Made by a program: the position numbers and the translations under genes. The notes under the pieces were generated by a model. The model worked only from the letters and a program-made list of their open reading frames with translations, made no database searches and was not told the origin of the DNA. 53,776 nt of DNA from Comamonadaceae bacterium (lineage in GTDB: Bacteria; Pseudomonadota; Gammaproteobacteria; Burkholderiales; Rhodocyclaceae): positions 1 through 53,776 of the forward strand of contig JANLJE010000033.1 of the NCBI GenBank assembly GCA_029255645.1, written 5' to 3'. Of this stretch, positions 35,577-44,798 are shown piece by piece. Each line of letters opens with the position of its first letter. The first letter of the stretch is position 1.

Positions 35577-35876
35577 TTACTCCGATGCGGCAGGCAGGGA
35601 AGCCAGCCTCGTTTCATTGACCCCTTCGACCCGCACCACTTTCTGCCGGGAGGTCTGGCCGCTCTTCAGGCTCACGGCAGCCTTGGGCAGGTCCAGCAGT
35701 TCCGCCACATAGGCCAGCAGGGCCGCATTGGCCTTGCCGTCCACCGGCGGCGCATGGAGGCGAATCTTCAAGGCATCGCCGTGCAGGCCCGCCACCCCGC
35801 TCTTCCTGGCGCCGGGCTGGATGTGGAGGGACAGGCAGAACGCCCCGTCCCTGTCCTGGCGATACCAGTGACTCAC
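35577..35876 (-). CDS. yggU: YggU / DUF167 small protein
   Basis: A 99-residue DUF167 protein of unknown function. The pattern LSLHIQPGARKSGVAGLHGDALKIRLHAPPVDGKANAALLAYVAELL is diagnostic. The start is GTG at 35876, overlapping the yggT stop (GTGA). Last gene of the yggS-proC-yggT-yggU group. Confidence 0.93.
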   Translation of the reverse strand: MSHWYRQDRDGAFCLSLHIQPGARKSGVAGLHGDALKIRLHAPPVDGKANAALLAYVAELLDLPKAAVSLKSGQTSRQKVVRVEGVNETRLASLPAASE

Positions 35877-36421
35877 AGGAACTTCAACACCACTTGCAGC
35901 AACACGATTGCCAGCAGCGGCGCGAGATCGATGCCGGAAATGGGCGGCAGGATGCGCTGGATCGGTGCCAGGATCGGCCGGGTCAGCTGGTTGACAGGCC
36001 CGGCCAACGGCGAATAGGGATTCACCCAGGAGAGCACGGCGGCAATGATCAGGGCAAACGTGAATAGATACACCACCTGCCGCACCAGCTCCAGCAGCGC
36101 CTTGCCCAACAGGAACAACCACACCCCCGGCGGCATGGCAGCCAGTCCTCCGGCCATGCCCACCAGCAAGACCAGCAGCAGTAGCTGCAGCAGATAAGCG
36201 ACGACCAGGCTGGACCAGTCATAGCCGCCGACACCGGGAATCATCCGGCGCAGGGGCTTCACCGCCCAATCGGTGAGCTGCATCACGAAGCCCCCCAGTT
36301 GATTGGCGAAGGAAACCCGTCCGGCCTGCATGAAAAACCGTAGCAGGAACAGCACGGAAAAGAACCCGACCACGGCCTCCAGGAGAAATTGCAGGGCCAT
36401 TGACGGAGCGCCGCCCATCAT
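35873..36421 (-). CDS. yggT: YggT family membrane protein
   Basis: A 182-residue integral membrane protein with two YGGT repeats, each a hydrophobic pair ending in a P-I/L-R-R/I motif (LTDWAVKPLRRMIPGVGGYDWSSL and LTRPILAPIQRILPPISGIDLAPL). Function is unknown; family members are linked to membrane or cell-shape maintenance. The ATG at 36421 overlaps the proC stop (ATGA); a second start at MALQFLL is possible. Confidence 0.93.
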   Translation of the reverse strand: MMGGAPSMALQFLLEAVVGFFSVLFLLRFFMQAGRVSFANQLGGFVMQLTDWAVKPLRRMIPGVGGYDWSSLVVAYLLQLLLLVLLVGMAGGLAAMPPGVWLFLLGKALLELVRQVVYLFTFALIIAAVLSWVNPYSPLAGPVNQLTRPILAPIQRILPPISGIDLAPLLAIVLLQVVLKFL

Positions 36422-37230
36422 CCCGCCCCCAGTTGCCGGGCCAGTTCCCGGCCCCGCGCCTCGGCGGCCTTGACCCCGGCGATGATGCCCTGGACCACGC
36501 CCTGGGCCTGCATCACGTTCAGGGCAGCCTCGGTGGTGCCGCCCCTGGAGGTAACCCGCTGACGCAGGACACTGGCGGGCTCCTCCGAAGCGGCCGCCAG
36601 TTGCGCCGCCCCCAGGGTGGTTGCCACCGCCAGATGACGGGCCTCATCCGGGCTGAATCCGAGTTCCGTCGCGGCCTTCTGCAGGGCTTCGATGAACAAA
36701 AACAGATAGGCCGGGCCGCTGCCGGAAATGGCCGTCACCGCGTCCATCCTGGACTCCTCTTCCACCCACAAGGTGGTGCCGGCAGTCTGGAGAATGCGTT
36801 CGGCGGCCAGGCGTTCGTTCAGGGCCACCTCGGGCAGGGCGCAGAGGCCACTCATGCCGGCGCCGATCATGGCCGGAGTATTGGGCATGGCGCGGACGAT
36901 GCGGCGGTAGCCTCCCAGCCAGCGGGACAGGGTTTCCAGGGTCAGGCCAGCGGCGATGCTGACCACGAGCTGGTGCTGCAGATGGCCCGCCAGGGGTTGC
37001 ACCGCCACCTGCATCTGCTGGGGTTTCACCGCCAGCACGATCACGTCTCCCTCCAGGACCCGGGCATCCACCTCGGGCAGGCAGACGATTCCGTAGCTAT
37101 CCACCAGCTTCTGCCGTTGTTCGGCCAGCCGTTCCACCACCTGGATGTCCGCCGCCGCAAAGCCCTGCTTCAGCAGTCCGGCCACCAGGGCGGTCGCCAT
37201 ATTGCCGCCCCCAAGGAAAGTCATCTTCAT
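36418..37230 (-). CDS. proC: Pyrroline-5-carboxylate reductase
   Basis: NAD(P)H enzyme completing proline synthesis. The 270-residue product starts MKMTFLGGGNMATALVAGLL (dinucleotide fold) and has VILAVKPQQM, VSIAAGLTLETL, RAMPNTPAMIGAGMSGLC, AVTAISGSGPAYLFLFIEAL and VTSRGGTTEAAL. It overlaps both neighbours by four bases. Confidence 0.97.
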   Translation of the reverse strand: MKMTFLGGGNMATALVAGLLKQGFAAADIQVVERLAEQRQKLVDSYGIVCLPEVDARVLEGDVIVLAVKPQQMQVAVQPLAGHLQHQLVVSIAAGLTLETLSRWLGGYRRIVRAMPNTPAMIGAGMSGLCALPEVALNERLAAERILQTAGTTLWVEEESRMDAVTAISGSGPAYLFLFIEALQKAATELGFSPDEARHLAVATTLGAAQLAAASEEPASVLRQRVTSRGGTTEAALNVMQAQGVVQGIIAGVKAAEARGRELARQLGAG

Positions 37231-37931
37231 ATCGTGTTTCTCGCTCCGAAAATGGCCGTGCCCACCCGCACCAGGGTGCTGCCTTCGAAAATGGCGGCCT
37301 CCAGGTCGTGGGACATGCCCATGGAAAGGGTATCCAGCGCCAGCCCCTGGGCGACCAGGTCGGCTTGCAGCAAGCGCAACTGGCGCAAGGGCCGGCGCTG
37401 GGATTCGAAATCATCGACCGGGGCCGGAATGGTCATCAGACCCCGCAGACGCAGCCGGGGCAAGGCCGCCACCGCCCGGCACAGATCGGCCACCTCTGCC
37501 GGGGCGCAACCGCTCTTGCTGGCTTCGCCGGAAACATTGACCTGGACGCAGACCTGCAGGGGCGCCAGATGGGCCGGACGCTGCCCGGAGAGGCGCTGGG
37601 CCACCTTCAGACGGTCGATGGAATGGACCCAGTCGAAATGCTCCGCCACCGGCCGGGTCTTGTTGCTCTGCAGCGGGCCGATGAAGTGCCACACCAGGGA
37701 GCAGCCCGGAGGCAGCAGCGGGCCCAGGGCAGCGATCTTGTCGACGCCTTCCTGCACATAGTTTTCGCCAAAATCCCGCTGCCCGGCCAGGGCCGCTTCG
37801 AGCACATCGGCCGCCGGCTTGGTCTTGCTCACCGCCAGCAGCCGCACACTGTCCGGATCACGCCCGGCACGGCTCGCCGCCGCTTTCATGGCGAGGCGTA
37901 CGGCTTGCAGCTTGGCGGGGATTGCGCTCAT
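37227..37931 (-). CDS. yggS: YggS, PLP-binding homeostasis protein
   Basis: A 234-residue alanine-racemase-like fold protein that binds pyridoxal phosphate (PLPHP/COG0325) and controls PLP and amino-acid pools. Seen: LLAVSKTKPAADV with the PLP lysine, DFGENYVQEGVDKI, WHFIGPLQSNKTR, VNVSGEASKSG, LMTIPAP, and SMGMSHDLEAAI, GSTLVRVGTAIFG. First gene of its operon, divergent from pilT. Confidence 0.96.
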   Translation of the reverse strand: MSAIPAKLQAVRLAMKAAASRAGRDPDSVRLLAVSKTKPAADVLEAALAGQRDFGENYVQEGVDKIAALGPLLPPGCSLVWHFIGPLQSNKTRPVAEHFDWVHSIDRLKVAQRLSGQRPAHLAPLQVCVQVNVSGEASKSGCAPAEVADLCRAVAALPRLRLRGLMTIPAPVDDFESQRRPLRQLRLLQADLVAQGLALDTLSMGMSHDLEAAIFEGSTLVRVGTAIFGARNTI

Positions 37932-37960
37932 AATCGTCTGGAATCAACGCGGGTTTTTCC

Positions 37961-37966
37961 AGTATA
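37961..37966 (-). promoter_or_regulatory. Candidate -10 for the yggS operon
   Basis: TATACT on the minus strand, 29 bases before the yggS ATG, in the 73-bp gap shared with pilT. The -35 (TTCGTA, 18 bases away) is poor. The opposite strand reads TATACC at the same place, so the box could also serve pilT. Confidence 0.35.
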
Positions 37967-38004
37967 CCGCCCATTTCTCCTCAGTACGAACCCGGGACGC
38001 ATCC

Positions 38005-39051
38005 ATGGACATCACCGAACTGCTGGCCTTCAGCGTCAAGAACAAGGCCTCCGACCTGCACCTCTCCGCCGGCCTGCCGCCCATGATTCGCGTCCATGGG
38101 GATGTGCGCAAGATCAACCTGCCCCCCATGGAGCACAAGGACGTGCATTCCATGGTGTATGACATCATGAACGACGGGCAGCGCAAGATTTACGAAGAAA
38201 CCCTGGAATGCGACTTTTCCTTCGAGATCCCCAACCTGGCCCGTTTCCGGGTCAATGCCTTCGTGCAGAACCGGGGCGCCGGGGCCGTGTTCCGGACCAT
38301 TCCCTCCAAGGTTCTGAGCCTGGAAGACCTGAACGCCCCCAGGATCTTCAAGGAAATCGCCGAATACCCGCGCGGCATCGTCCTGGTCACCGGCCCCACC
38401 GGCTCGGGCAAGTCCACCACCCTGGCGGCCATGGTGAACCACATCAACGAAAATGACTTCGGCCACATCCTGACCGTGGAAGACCCCATCGAATTCGTCC
38501 ATGAGCCCAAGAAATGCCTGATCAACCAGCGGGAAGTGGGGCCTCACACCCTGTCCTTCAGCAACGCCCTGCGTTCCGCCCTGCGGGAAGACCCGGACGT
38601 GATCCTGGTGGGCGAAATGCGTGACCTGGAAACCATCCGCCTGGCCATGACGGCGGCGGAAACGGGTCACCTGGTGTTTGGCACCCTGCACACCTCCTCT
38701 GCCGCCAAGACCATAGACCGGGTCATCGACGTGTTCCCCGCGGCGGAAAAGGAAATGATCCGCTCCATGCTCTCCGAATCCCTGAAGGCGGTCATTTCGC
38801 AAACCCTGCTCAAGACCAAGGACGGCCAGGGCCGGGTGGCGGCCCACGAAATCATGATCGGCACCCCCGCCATCCGCAACCTGATCCGGGAAGCCAAGGT
38901 GGCCCAGATGTACTCGGCCATCCAGACCGGCCAGTCCCTGGGCATGCAGACCCTGGACCAGAACCTGCTCGACATGGTGCGCCGCAACGTGGTATCCGCC
39001 GCCGAAGCCCGCAGCAAGGCCGCCAACAAGGACGCCTTCCCCGCCGGCTGA
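38005..39051 (+). CDS. pilT: PilT, type IV pilus retraction ATPase
   Basis: Cytoplasmic hexameric ATPase powering pilus retraction (twitching). The 348-residue product has SDLHLSAGLPPMIRVHG, Walker A GPTGSGKSTT, the Asp box DPIEFVH, Walker B DVILVGEMRD, the His box and the PilT-specific AIRNLIRE near the C-terminus. The ATG at 38005 gives the standard MDITELLAFSVKNKASDLHL. Open frame upstream overlaps yggS antisense and is not used. Confidence 0.98.
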   Translation: MDITELLAFSVKNKASDLHLSAGLPPMIRVHGDVRKINLPPMEHKDVHSMVYDIMNDGQRKIYEETLECDFSFEIPNLARFRVNAFVQNRGAGAVFRTIPSKVLSLEDLNAPRIFKEIAEYPRGIVLVTGPTGSGKSTTLAAMVNHINENDFGHILTVEDPIEFVHEPKKCLINQREVGPHTLSFSNALRSALREDPDVILVGEMRDLETIRLAMTAAETGHLVFGTLHTSSAAKTIDRVIDVFPAAEKEMIRSMLSESLKAVISQTLLKTKDGQGRVAAHEIMIGTPAIRNLIREAKVAQMYSAIQTGQSLGMQTLDQNLLDMVRRNVVSAAEARSKAANKDAFPAG

Positions 39052-39084
39052 ACCCCGGCCTCACCATCTATCCGGATTCCCATC

Positions 39085-40251
39085 ATGGAACGCGATCAGG
39101 CTCTCAAATTCATGCACGACCTCCTGCGGCTGATGTCCACCAAAAAAGGCTCGGACCTGTTCATCACCGCCGGTTTTCCCCCTGCCATCAAGATCGACGG
39201 CAAGATCACCCCGGTCTCGAACCAGACCCTCACCTCCCAGCACACGGCGGAACTGGCCCGGGCCATCATGAACGACCGGCAGGCCGCCGAGTTCGAAGCC
39301 ACCAAGGAATGCAACTTTGCCATCTCCCCCACGGGCATCGGCCGCTTCCGGGTCAATGCCTTCATCCAGCAAAGCCGGGTGGGGGTGATCTGCCGCACCA
39401 TCAACATGACCATCCCGAATCTCGATGAGCTCGGTCTGCCGCCGGTATTGAAAGACATCGCCATGACCAAGCGGGGCCTTGTCATCTTCGTGGGGGGCAC
39501 CGGCACCGGCAAGACCACCTCCCTCGCCGCCGTGGTGGATTACCGCAACGAAAACAGCTACGGCCACATCATCACCATCGAAGACCCCATCGAGTATGTG
39601 CACGAACACAAGAACTGCATCGTCACCCAGCGGGAAGTGGGGGTGGATACGGAAGACTGGGGCCCGGCCTTGAAGAACACCCTGCGCCAGGCCCCGGACG
39701 TGATCCTGATGGGGGAAATCCGCGACCGGGAAACCATGGACTACGCCGTGGCCTTTGCCGAGACGGGCCACCTCTGCCTGGCCACTTTGCACGCCAACAG
39801 CACCAACCAGGCGATCGACCGGATCATCAACTTCTTCCCGGAAGAACGCCGCCACCAGTTGCTGATGGACCTCTCCTTGAACCTGCGCGCGCTGGTCTCC
39901 CAGCGCCTGATTCCCATGAAGGATGGCAAGGGCCGCGTTGCCGCCATCGAGATCATGCTCAACTCCCCGTTGATCTCCGACCTGATCTTCAAGGGCGAGG
40001 TGCACGAGATCAAGGAAATCATGAAGAAATCCCGCGAACTGGGCATGCAGACCTTCGACCAGGCCCTGTTCGACCTCTACGAGCACGGCCGCATCAGCTA
40101 TGAAGACGCCCTCCGGAATGCCGACTCCCTCAACGACCTGCGCCTGCAGATCAAGCTGCACAGCAAGGCCTCGGCCGACCGGGACCTGACCGCCGGCATC
40201 GGCCACCTGGCCCTGACCGAGGACCCCAAGGCACAAGACGGCCTGTTCTGA
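39085..40251 (+). CDS. pilU: PilU, accessory type IV pilus retraction ATPase
   Basis: A 388-residue PilT paralogue that works with PilT in retraction. It has KKGSDLFITAGFPPAIKIDG, Walker A VGGTGTGKTTS, EDPIEYVHEH, and DVILMGEIRDRET, but the C-terminal AIRNLIRE of PilT is replaced (LISDLIFKGEV), which separates PilU from PilT. It follows pilT by 33 bases. Confidence 0.97.
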   Translation: MERDQALKFMHDLLRLMSTKKGSDLFITAGFPPAIKIDGKITPVSNQTLTSQHTAELARAIMNDRQAAEFEATKECNFAISPTGIGRFRVNAFIQQSRVGVICRTINMTIPNLDELGLPPVLKDIAMTKRGLVIFVGGTGTGKTTSLAAVVDYRNENSYGHIITIEDPIEYVHEHKNCIVTQREVGVDTEDWGPALKNTLRQAPDVILMGEIRDRETMDYAVAFAETGHLCLATLHANSTNQAIDRIINFFPEERRHQLLMDLSLNLRALVSQRLIPMKDGKGRVAAIEIMLNSPLISDLIFKGEVHEIKEIMKKSRELGMQTFDQALFDLYEHGRISYEDALRNADSLNDLRLQIKLHSKASADRDLTAGIGHLALTEDPKAQDGLF

Positions 40252-40314
40252 AACCGGCGCACCCAAGCAGAGCGAGGGAGGCCCGCGGCCTTTCTCATGC
40301 CTGCCGCCGGCGGC

Positions 40315-41472
40315 TCAGGCCTCGGCCCTGATCTTGCGGTTGCTGCCCGCCACCATCTGGATTTCATACAGCCGGCATTCCAGGGCGCCGTTGAACAGGG
40401 GCGTCTTGCGGCTTGGCTTGAGGCGCAGCAGCTTGGGAAAACGGGTATCGGCCGTGAAGAAGCAGGCCGTCCAGCCGGCAAAGTGCTGCTTCAAGGTGCT
40501 GCCGATGCGGGGATACAGTTCGGCCAGCTCATCCAACTCGCCGATGCGCTCGCCATAGGGCGGGTTCGCCACCAGGATGCCGGCGGGTGCCGGAGCCTGG
40601 CGCTCGACGAAATCCGCCTGCTCCACCTGCACCACATCGCCCAGCCCGGCCTGTTGCAGATTGCGCTTGGTGGCCCGTACCGCCCGATCATCGCGATCGC
40701 TGGCGTAAATCTGCCGGAAACCGCCCTCCTGAGCCCGGGCCAGGGCAGCGTTGCGGATGCCCAGCCAGAGCTCGCGCTGGTAATGCTTCAAGGTTTCAAA
40801 ACCAAAGCGCACCCGCTCCAGACCCGGGGCCCGATCCAGGGCCATGCAGGCGGCTTCGAGCACGAAGGTGCCGCTGCCACACATGGGATCGAGCAGGGGC
40901 GTGCCCGGCTGCCAGCCGCTCAGTTTGAGGATGCCGGCGGCCAGGTTTTCCTTCAGTGGCGCCTCCACGTTGGCATGGCGCAGGCCGCGCTGCCACAAAG
41001 GCGCGCCGGAAGTATCCAGGTACAAGGTGCAATCTTGCTCGGTGAGGAAGACCTGGACCCGCACATCCGGCTCCCGGGTGTCGATATTGGGGCGTTCACC
41101 GCAATGGTCGCGAAAGCGGTCGCAGATGGCATCCTTGACCCGCAGGGTGACGAAATCGAGGCTCTTCAAGGGACAGCGGATCGCCGTAGTCTGCACCCGG
41201 AAGGTGCGGAACACCTCAAAGTGCCGTTCCCAGGCCAGCTTGGCGGCCAGGCGGTAGACATCGTTCTCGCTGGTGTAGGGCGCCCTGGCCAGATACCAGA
41301 GGATGCGGGTGGCGATCCGGGATTCCAGATTGGCCTGGTAACAGCAGGCCCAATCGCCCTTGAACAGGACACCGCCCGGCATGACCCGGGTTTCCTGGGC
41401 GCCGGCCGCCTGGAGTTCATCCACCAGCAGAGCTTCCAGGCCCCGGGGGCAGGTGGCAAAAAATTTTTCCAT
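40315..41472 (-). CDS. rlmL: RlmL-like 23S rRNA G2445 methyltransferase
   Basis: A 385-residue protein with an N-terminal THUMP region (about 45-155) and a methyltransferase domain: LLDPMCGSGTFVLEAA (SAM motif), YASDRDDRAV, and the catalytic NPPYGERIG typical of N2-guanine enzymes. It corresponds to the RlmL half of E. coli RlmKL; the RlmK half is not fused here. It begins MEKFFATCPRGLEALLVDEL, the usual family N-terminus. Confidence 0.93.
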   Translation of the reverse strand: MEKFFATCPRGLEALLVDELQAAGAQETRVMPGGVLFKGDWACCYQANLESRIATRILWYLARAPYTSENDVYRLAAKLAWERHFEVFRTFRVQTTAIRCPLKSLDFVTLRVKDAICDRFRDHCGERPNIDTREPDVRVQVFLTEQDCTLYLDTSGAPLWQRGLRHANVEAPLKENLAAGILKLSGWQPGTPLLDPMCGSGTFVLEAACMALDRAPGLERVRFGFETLKHYQRELWLGIRNAALARAQEGGFRQIYASDRDDRAVRATKRNLQQAGLGDVVQVEQADFVERQAPAPAGILVANPPYGERIGELDELAELYPRIGSTLKQHFAGWTACFFTADTRFPKLLRLKPSRKTPLFNGALECRLYEIQMVAGSNRKIRAEA

Positions 41473-41482
41473 GAAGGCAGAC

Positions 41483-41914
41483 TCAAAAAGGTTTCAGGAC
41501 GGCCAGGAATACCACGGCGAACAACACCAGCACCGGCACCTCGTTGAAGAAGCGGAACCAGACATGGTCGCGGGCGTTCTGCTGAGCCTGGAACTTGCGC
41601 AGCAAGCGGCCGCAATAAAGATGGTAGGCAATCAGGAAGACGACCAGCAAGGTCTTGGCATGCAGCCAGCCCCCGGTGTATTCAAAGCCAAACCACAGCC
41701 CCAGGCCGAGCAGCACCGCCAGAATGCCCAGCGGGGTCATGAAGCGGTACAGCTTGTGAGCCATGAGCAGCAAGCGCGCTTCTTCGGCCTTGCTGCCTTC
41801 TGGCACCATCGCCAGATTGACGAAAATGCGCGGCAAATAGAACAGCCCGGCGAACCAGGCGACCACAAAAGAAATGTGCAGGGCCTTGAGGGTGAGCATC
41901 AGGGTGGGCATCAT
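41483..41914 (-). CDS. hemJ: HemJ, protoporphyrinogen IX oxidase
   Basis: A 143-residue four-helix membrane protein of the HemJ/UPF0093 family, which oxidises protoporphyrinogen IX in heme synthesis. Characteristic block: LKALHISFVVAWFAGLFYLPRIFVN, plus the conserved Lys of GGWLHAKTLLVVFL. The ATG at 41914 overlaps the stop of the epimerase-like gene (ATGA). Length matches the family. Confidence 0.9.
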   Translation of the reverse strand: MMPTLMLTLKALHISFVVAWFAGLFYLPRIFVNLAMVPEGSKAEEARLLLMAHKLYRFMTPLGILAVLLGLGLWFGFEYTGGWLHAKTLLVVFLIAYHLYCGRLLRKFQAQQNARDHVWFRFFNEVPVLVLFAVVFLAVLKPF

Positions 41915-42798
41915 GAGTGTTTCCTTGCTGGATGAAAGGCGGCGGCCAATCCCAGGGCCACCGTCGGGAACGACAGATCGAGGCGCAACTCCCGCCGCAT
42001 GCGCCAGTTGGCAATGCGCCGGGATTCGGCCATGAACGAGCATTGCAGGGGCGACAGCTGCCCGGCCAGTTCCCCCCGCTCCAGCCGGGGCGGGCGCGGC
42101 AGGCCGGCGGCATCGGCCACCTGGTCGAAGTAATCGCCCATCTTCAGCTCGCTGTCATCGACCACATTGAAGCTGCGTCCGGCCCCGCCGCGAAACAGGG
42201 CCAGGCAGCAGGCCCGGGCCAGGTCGTCCGCATGGATGTGGTTGGTGAACACATCCGCCTCCGGTGCCAGTACCGGCATCCCGGCCTGGAGGCGTTCCAG
42301 GGGCAGACGCCCGTCCCCGTAGATGCCCGGAGCGCGCAGGATCAGCACCGGCACCCGGTTCAGGGCGCCCCAGCGCCGCAATACCTCCTCCGCATCCACC
42401 CGGCGCCGGGCCCGGGCCGAGGCGGGACGCCGGGGCCGGGTCTCGTCGATGCGGGCGCCGCCGCAATCCCCATAAACCCCTGTGGTACTGATGTACACCA
42501 GGCGCCGTGGTAAACTTCGGCCCCGGCTCAAGGCCGCCAGCAGGTGGCGGGTCCGGGTATCCCGACTCCCCTCCCGCGGCGGCGGTGCCAGATGCAGCAC
42601 CAGGTCCGCCAGGCCAGCCAGACGTTCCAGACTTTCAGCCCGATCCAGGTCCCCCAGCACCGGTCTGACACCCAGTTGCCGCCAGGCGGCGACCTGTCCG
42701 GGATGACGCAGCAGCGCCAGTACCCGGAAATGTCCAGTAAGCCAGGCAGCGGCACGGCGGGCCACATCCCCGCTGCCAACGATTAACAGTCTTTGCAC
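41911..42798 (-). CDS. NAD-dependent epimerase/dehydratase-like protein (YeeZ type)
   Basis: A 295-residue extended SDR protein: N-terminal LLIVGSGDVARRAAAWL (dinucleotide fold), VLHLAPPP, LVYISTTGVYGDCGG with the Ser-Thr/Tyr region, and FTNHIHADDLARAC. It resembles E. coli YeeZ, for which no substrate is established; a true catalytic YxxxK is not obvious. It is divergent from the flavin reductase gene by 46 bases. Confidence 0.85.
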   Translation of the reverse strand: MQRLLIVGSGDVARRAAAWLTGHFRVLALLRHPGQVAAWRQLGVRPVLGDLDRAESLERLAGLADLVLHLAPPPREGSRDTRTRHLLAALSRGRSLPRRLVYISTTGVYGDCGGARIDETRPRRPASARARRRVDAEEVLRRWGALNRVPVLILRAPGIYGDGRLPLERLQAGMPVLAPEADVFTNHIHADDLARACCLALFRGGAGRSFNVVDDSELKMGDYFDQVADAAGLPRPPRLERGELAGQLSPLQCSFMAESRRIANWRMRRELRLDLSFPTVALGLAAAFHPARKHS

Positions 42799-42844
42799 GG
42801 CGGCATTTTAGCCGATCCATGCCAGGACCAAGGGATTAGAGAAG

Positions 42845-43861
42845 ATGAGCTATCAGATTACCATCCAGCCCAGCGGCGCCACCTTCACCAGTGAAGCCGA
42901 CGAAACCTTGCTCGAAGCTGCCCTGCGCCAGGGCCTGATCATGCCTTATGGCTGCAAGGACGGCGCCTGCGGCGCCTGCAAGGGTACGCTCAAGGCAGGC
43001 ACGGTGGACCTGGGCCGTTACCAGGCCCACGCCCTGAGCGCAGAAGAGATTGAAGCCGGACAAGTGCTGCTTTGCACCAGCAAGGCCACCAGCGACCTGA
43101 CCCTGGAAAACCGGCAGGTGGTCAAAGCAGGCGCGATCCCGGTCAAGACCCTGCCCGGCCGGATCGAAAAGCTGGAGAAGCTGGCGCCCGATGTCATTGC
43201 AATGCATCTGCGCCTGCCCGCCAGCGAAAAATTCGTCTTCCATGCCGGCCAGTACATCGACTTCCTGCTCAAGGATGGCAAGCGCCGCAGCTACTCCCTG
43301 GCCAACGCCCCGGAACAGGAAGGTACGCTGGAACTGCACATCCGCCTCGTCCCCGGCGGCCTGTTCACCGAGCAGGTGTTTGGCACCCTGAAAGTGAAGG
43401 ACATCCTGCGCTTCGAAGGTCCTCACGGCGGCTTCTTCCTGCGCGAAGAAAGCACCAAGCCCGCGATCCTGCTCGCCTCCGGCACCGGCTTCGCCCCGAT
43501 CAAATCCATCATCGGACACGCCCTCGCCCAGGACAGCCGCCGGCCCCTGCACCTCTACTGGGGCGGCCGCACCCAGGCCGACCTGTACATGCCCACCCTG
43601 CCTGAAGACTGGGCCGGCAAGTACCCGCACATCCGCTACACCCCCGTCCTCTCCGAACCCGAGCCCGGCTGGAGCGGCCGCACGGGCTTCGTGCACCGGG
43701 CGGTGATGGAGGACTACCCCAGCCTCGCCGGCCATCAAGTCTATGCCTGCGGCGCCCCGGTCATGATCGACGCCGCCCGCAAGGATTTCCTCGCCCAGTG
43801 CGCCCTGCCCGAAGAGGAGTTCTATTCGGACGCCTTCACCTTCTCGGCCCCGGGGATGTAA
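42845..43861 (+). CDS. 2Fe-2S ferredoxin / flavin reductase (CDP-glucoseen reductase-like)
   Basis: A 338-residue electron-transfer reductase. The N-terminal plant-type ferredoxin domain has Cys37, Cys42, Cys45 (YGCKDGACGACKG) and Cys77; then an FAD domain (RRSYSLANAP, the RxYS motif) and NAD domain (LLASGTGFAPIKSII, YACGAPVMIDAARKDF). This order matches the AscD/CDP-6-deoxy-glucoseen reductase and oxygenase-reductase families; no sugar or oxygenase genes are near, so the partner is unknown. GGxCTCG-type features absent. Confidence 0.9.
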   Translation: MSYQITIQPSGATFTSEADETLLEAALRQGLIMPYGCKDGACGACKGTLKAGTVDLGRYQAHALSAEEIEAGQVLLCTSKATSDLTLENRQVVKAGAIPVKTLPGRIEKLEKLAPDVIAMHLRLPASEKFVFHAGQYIDFLLKDGKRRSYSLANAPEQEGTLELHIRLVPGGLFTEQVFGTLKVKDILRFEGPHGGFFLREESTKPAILLASGTGFAPIKSIIGHALAQDSRRPLHLYWGGRTQADLYMPTLPEDWAGKYPHIRYTPVLSEPEPGWSGRTGFVHRAVMEDYPSLAGHQVYACGAPVMIDAARKDFLAQCALPEEEFYSDAFTFSAPGM

Positions 43862-43874
43862 TCGCAGGCCCGGC

Positions 43875-43899
43875 CGTCATTTTCAGAAGGCGGCTGCAC
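43875..43899 (+). repeat. Left terminal inverted repeat (Tn402-type)
   Basis: Reads CGTCATTTTCAGAAG followed by GCGGCTGCAC; the first base is C rather than the usual T. An internal 19-bp copy, TTTCAGGAGTCGGCTGCAC, follows at 43904-43922. The end begins 14 bases after the flavin reductase stop. Confidence 0.82.
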
Positions 43900-44062
43900 C
43901 GAATTTCAGGAGTCGGCTGCACGGGTAGGCATCACCGTTTGCCGACTGGTACCCATATAGGATTGCCGACAAGGCGGCAATGGGACCGCGAATCCACTTG
44001 AGCGAACCACCTGAGCCGGAACCGCTGGAAATTCCGGCGCGGCAATTCCGGCACGGCACCGG

Positions 44063-44383
44063 TCAAATGACGCCAGTGACCAGCAAGAGCGCCCTATCTA
44101 TTGCTCTCATTCGCGCATCGTCGAGGCGGCCAAACGGTTCGCTGATTCTGGCGCGCGGTCGCGTCGTGAGCTTGTCCACCTTCACTTGCGATAGTGCGTC
44201 CAGCCCGTTGGCTGGATTCGGTTCCACGGTGACGCGAAACGCGGCATTGCGCAGGTCGCTTGTCACCGGGCACAGCACAACGCTTTCCAGATCGGTCAGG
44301 AGGTCGGATTGAATGATCAGTGCGGGCCGTGGTTTGCCGTAGTCACCCCGCAATGAAACCGTCACGAGGTCGCCTCGCTGCAT
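44063..44383 (-). CDS. MazF/PemK-family toxin (mRNA interferase)
   Basis: A 106-residue PemK/MazF-fold endoribonuclease toxin. Visible are RGDLVTVSLRGDYGKPRPALIIQSD, VVLCPVTSDLR and VKVDKLTTRPRARISEPFGRLDD, all typical. The ATG at 44383 shares a base with the antitoxin stop (TGATG) and is preceded by GGGAG; an upstream TTG is possible but less likely. It sits inside the mini-Tn402 element, downstream of its antitoxin. Confidence 0.9.
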   Translation of the reverse strand: MQRGDLVTVSLRGDYGKPRPALIIQSDLLTDLESVVLCPVTSDLRNAAFRVTVEPNPANGLDALSQVKVDKLTTRPRARISEPFGRLDDARMRAIDRALLLVTGVI

Positions 44384-44598
44384 CACTCCCAACCCTCAAC
44401 GTGCGCTGCTGCCTCTTCGGTGAAGCGCAAAACTTCAGCTTCGGTCGGATCATTCTTCAGGCTCTGGCATTGCTTGCGCACCTGCGCCGCGAACTCAGGC
44501 GAACGAGTGTCCGGCACCCAAAACTGCACAGGCCGCAGCCCCGCCGCGCGCCTCCGCTCGCAGTGGCGGGCTACCTTTGATTCGTGGCTGGATGCCAT
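44383..44598 (-). CDS. MazE-like antitoxin (DUF3018)
   Basis: A 71-residue protein whose core ERRRAAGLRPVQFWVPDTRSPEFAAQVRKQ matches the DUF3018 MazE-type antitoxins. It should neutralise the MazF encoded next and repress the pair. The ATG at 44598 is favoured by GGAGAG just upstream; an earlier in-frame ATG at 44619 would add seven residues. C-terminal acidic residues (TEAEVLRFTEEAAAHVEGWE) are the likely toxin-binding part. Confidence 0.85.
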   Translation of the reverse strand: MASSHESKVARHCERRRAAGLRPVQFWVPDTRSPEFAAQVRKQCQSLKNDPTEAEVLRFTEEAAAHVEGWE

Positions 44599-44798
44599 GG
44601 CGCTCTCCATTGGTTGCATGCGCCGTTACATGATACCTGGCAGGCAACCATGCATGATGCGAGCTGCGCCGTGCCGCAGCATCGGGCAGGGGAGTTCCGG
44701 GCAATTCCTGCCATTCGCGGCGCGTCCGTGCATGGGTCTCAGCTGACACGGCCCGTTCAGAAGTCGGCTGCACACCGGGCGGCCAGCCCCGTGAACCG

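Noticed and set aside
40262-40310. GAGGCCCGCGGCCTTTC as a terminator between pilU and rlmL
   Set aside because: Stem of only five or six base pairs and no real T-tract.
43920-44060. Hairpin ATTGCCG/CGGCAAT and nearby repeats as a resolvase res site or attC
   Set aside because: Too short and without the conserved core of either; no resolvase or integrase gene present.
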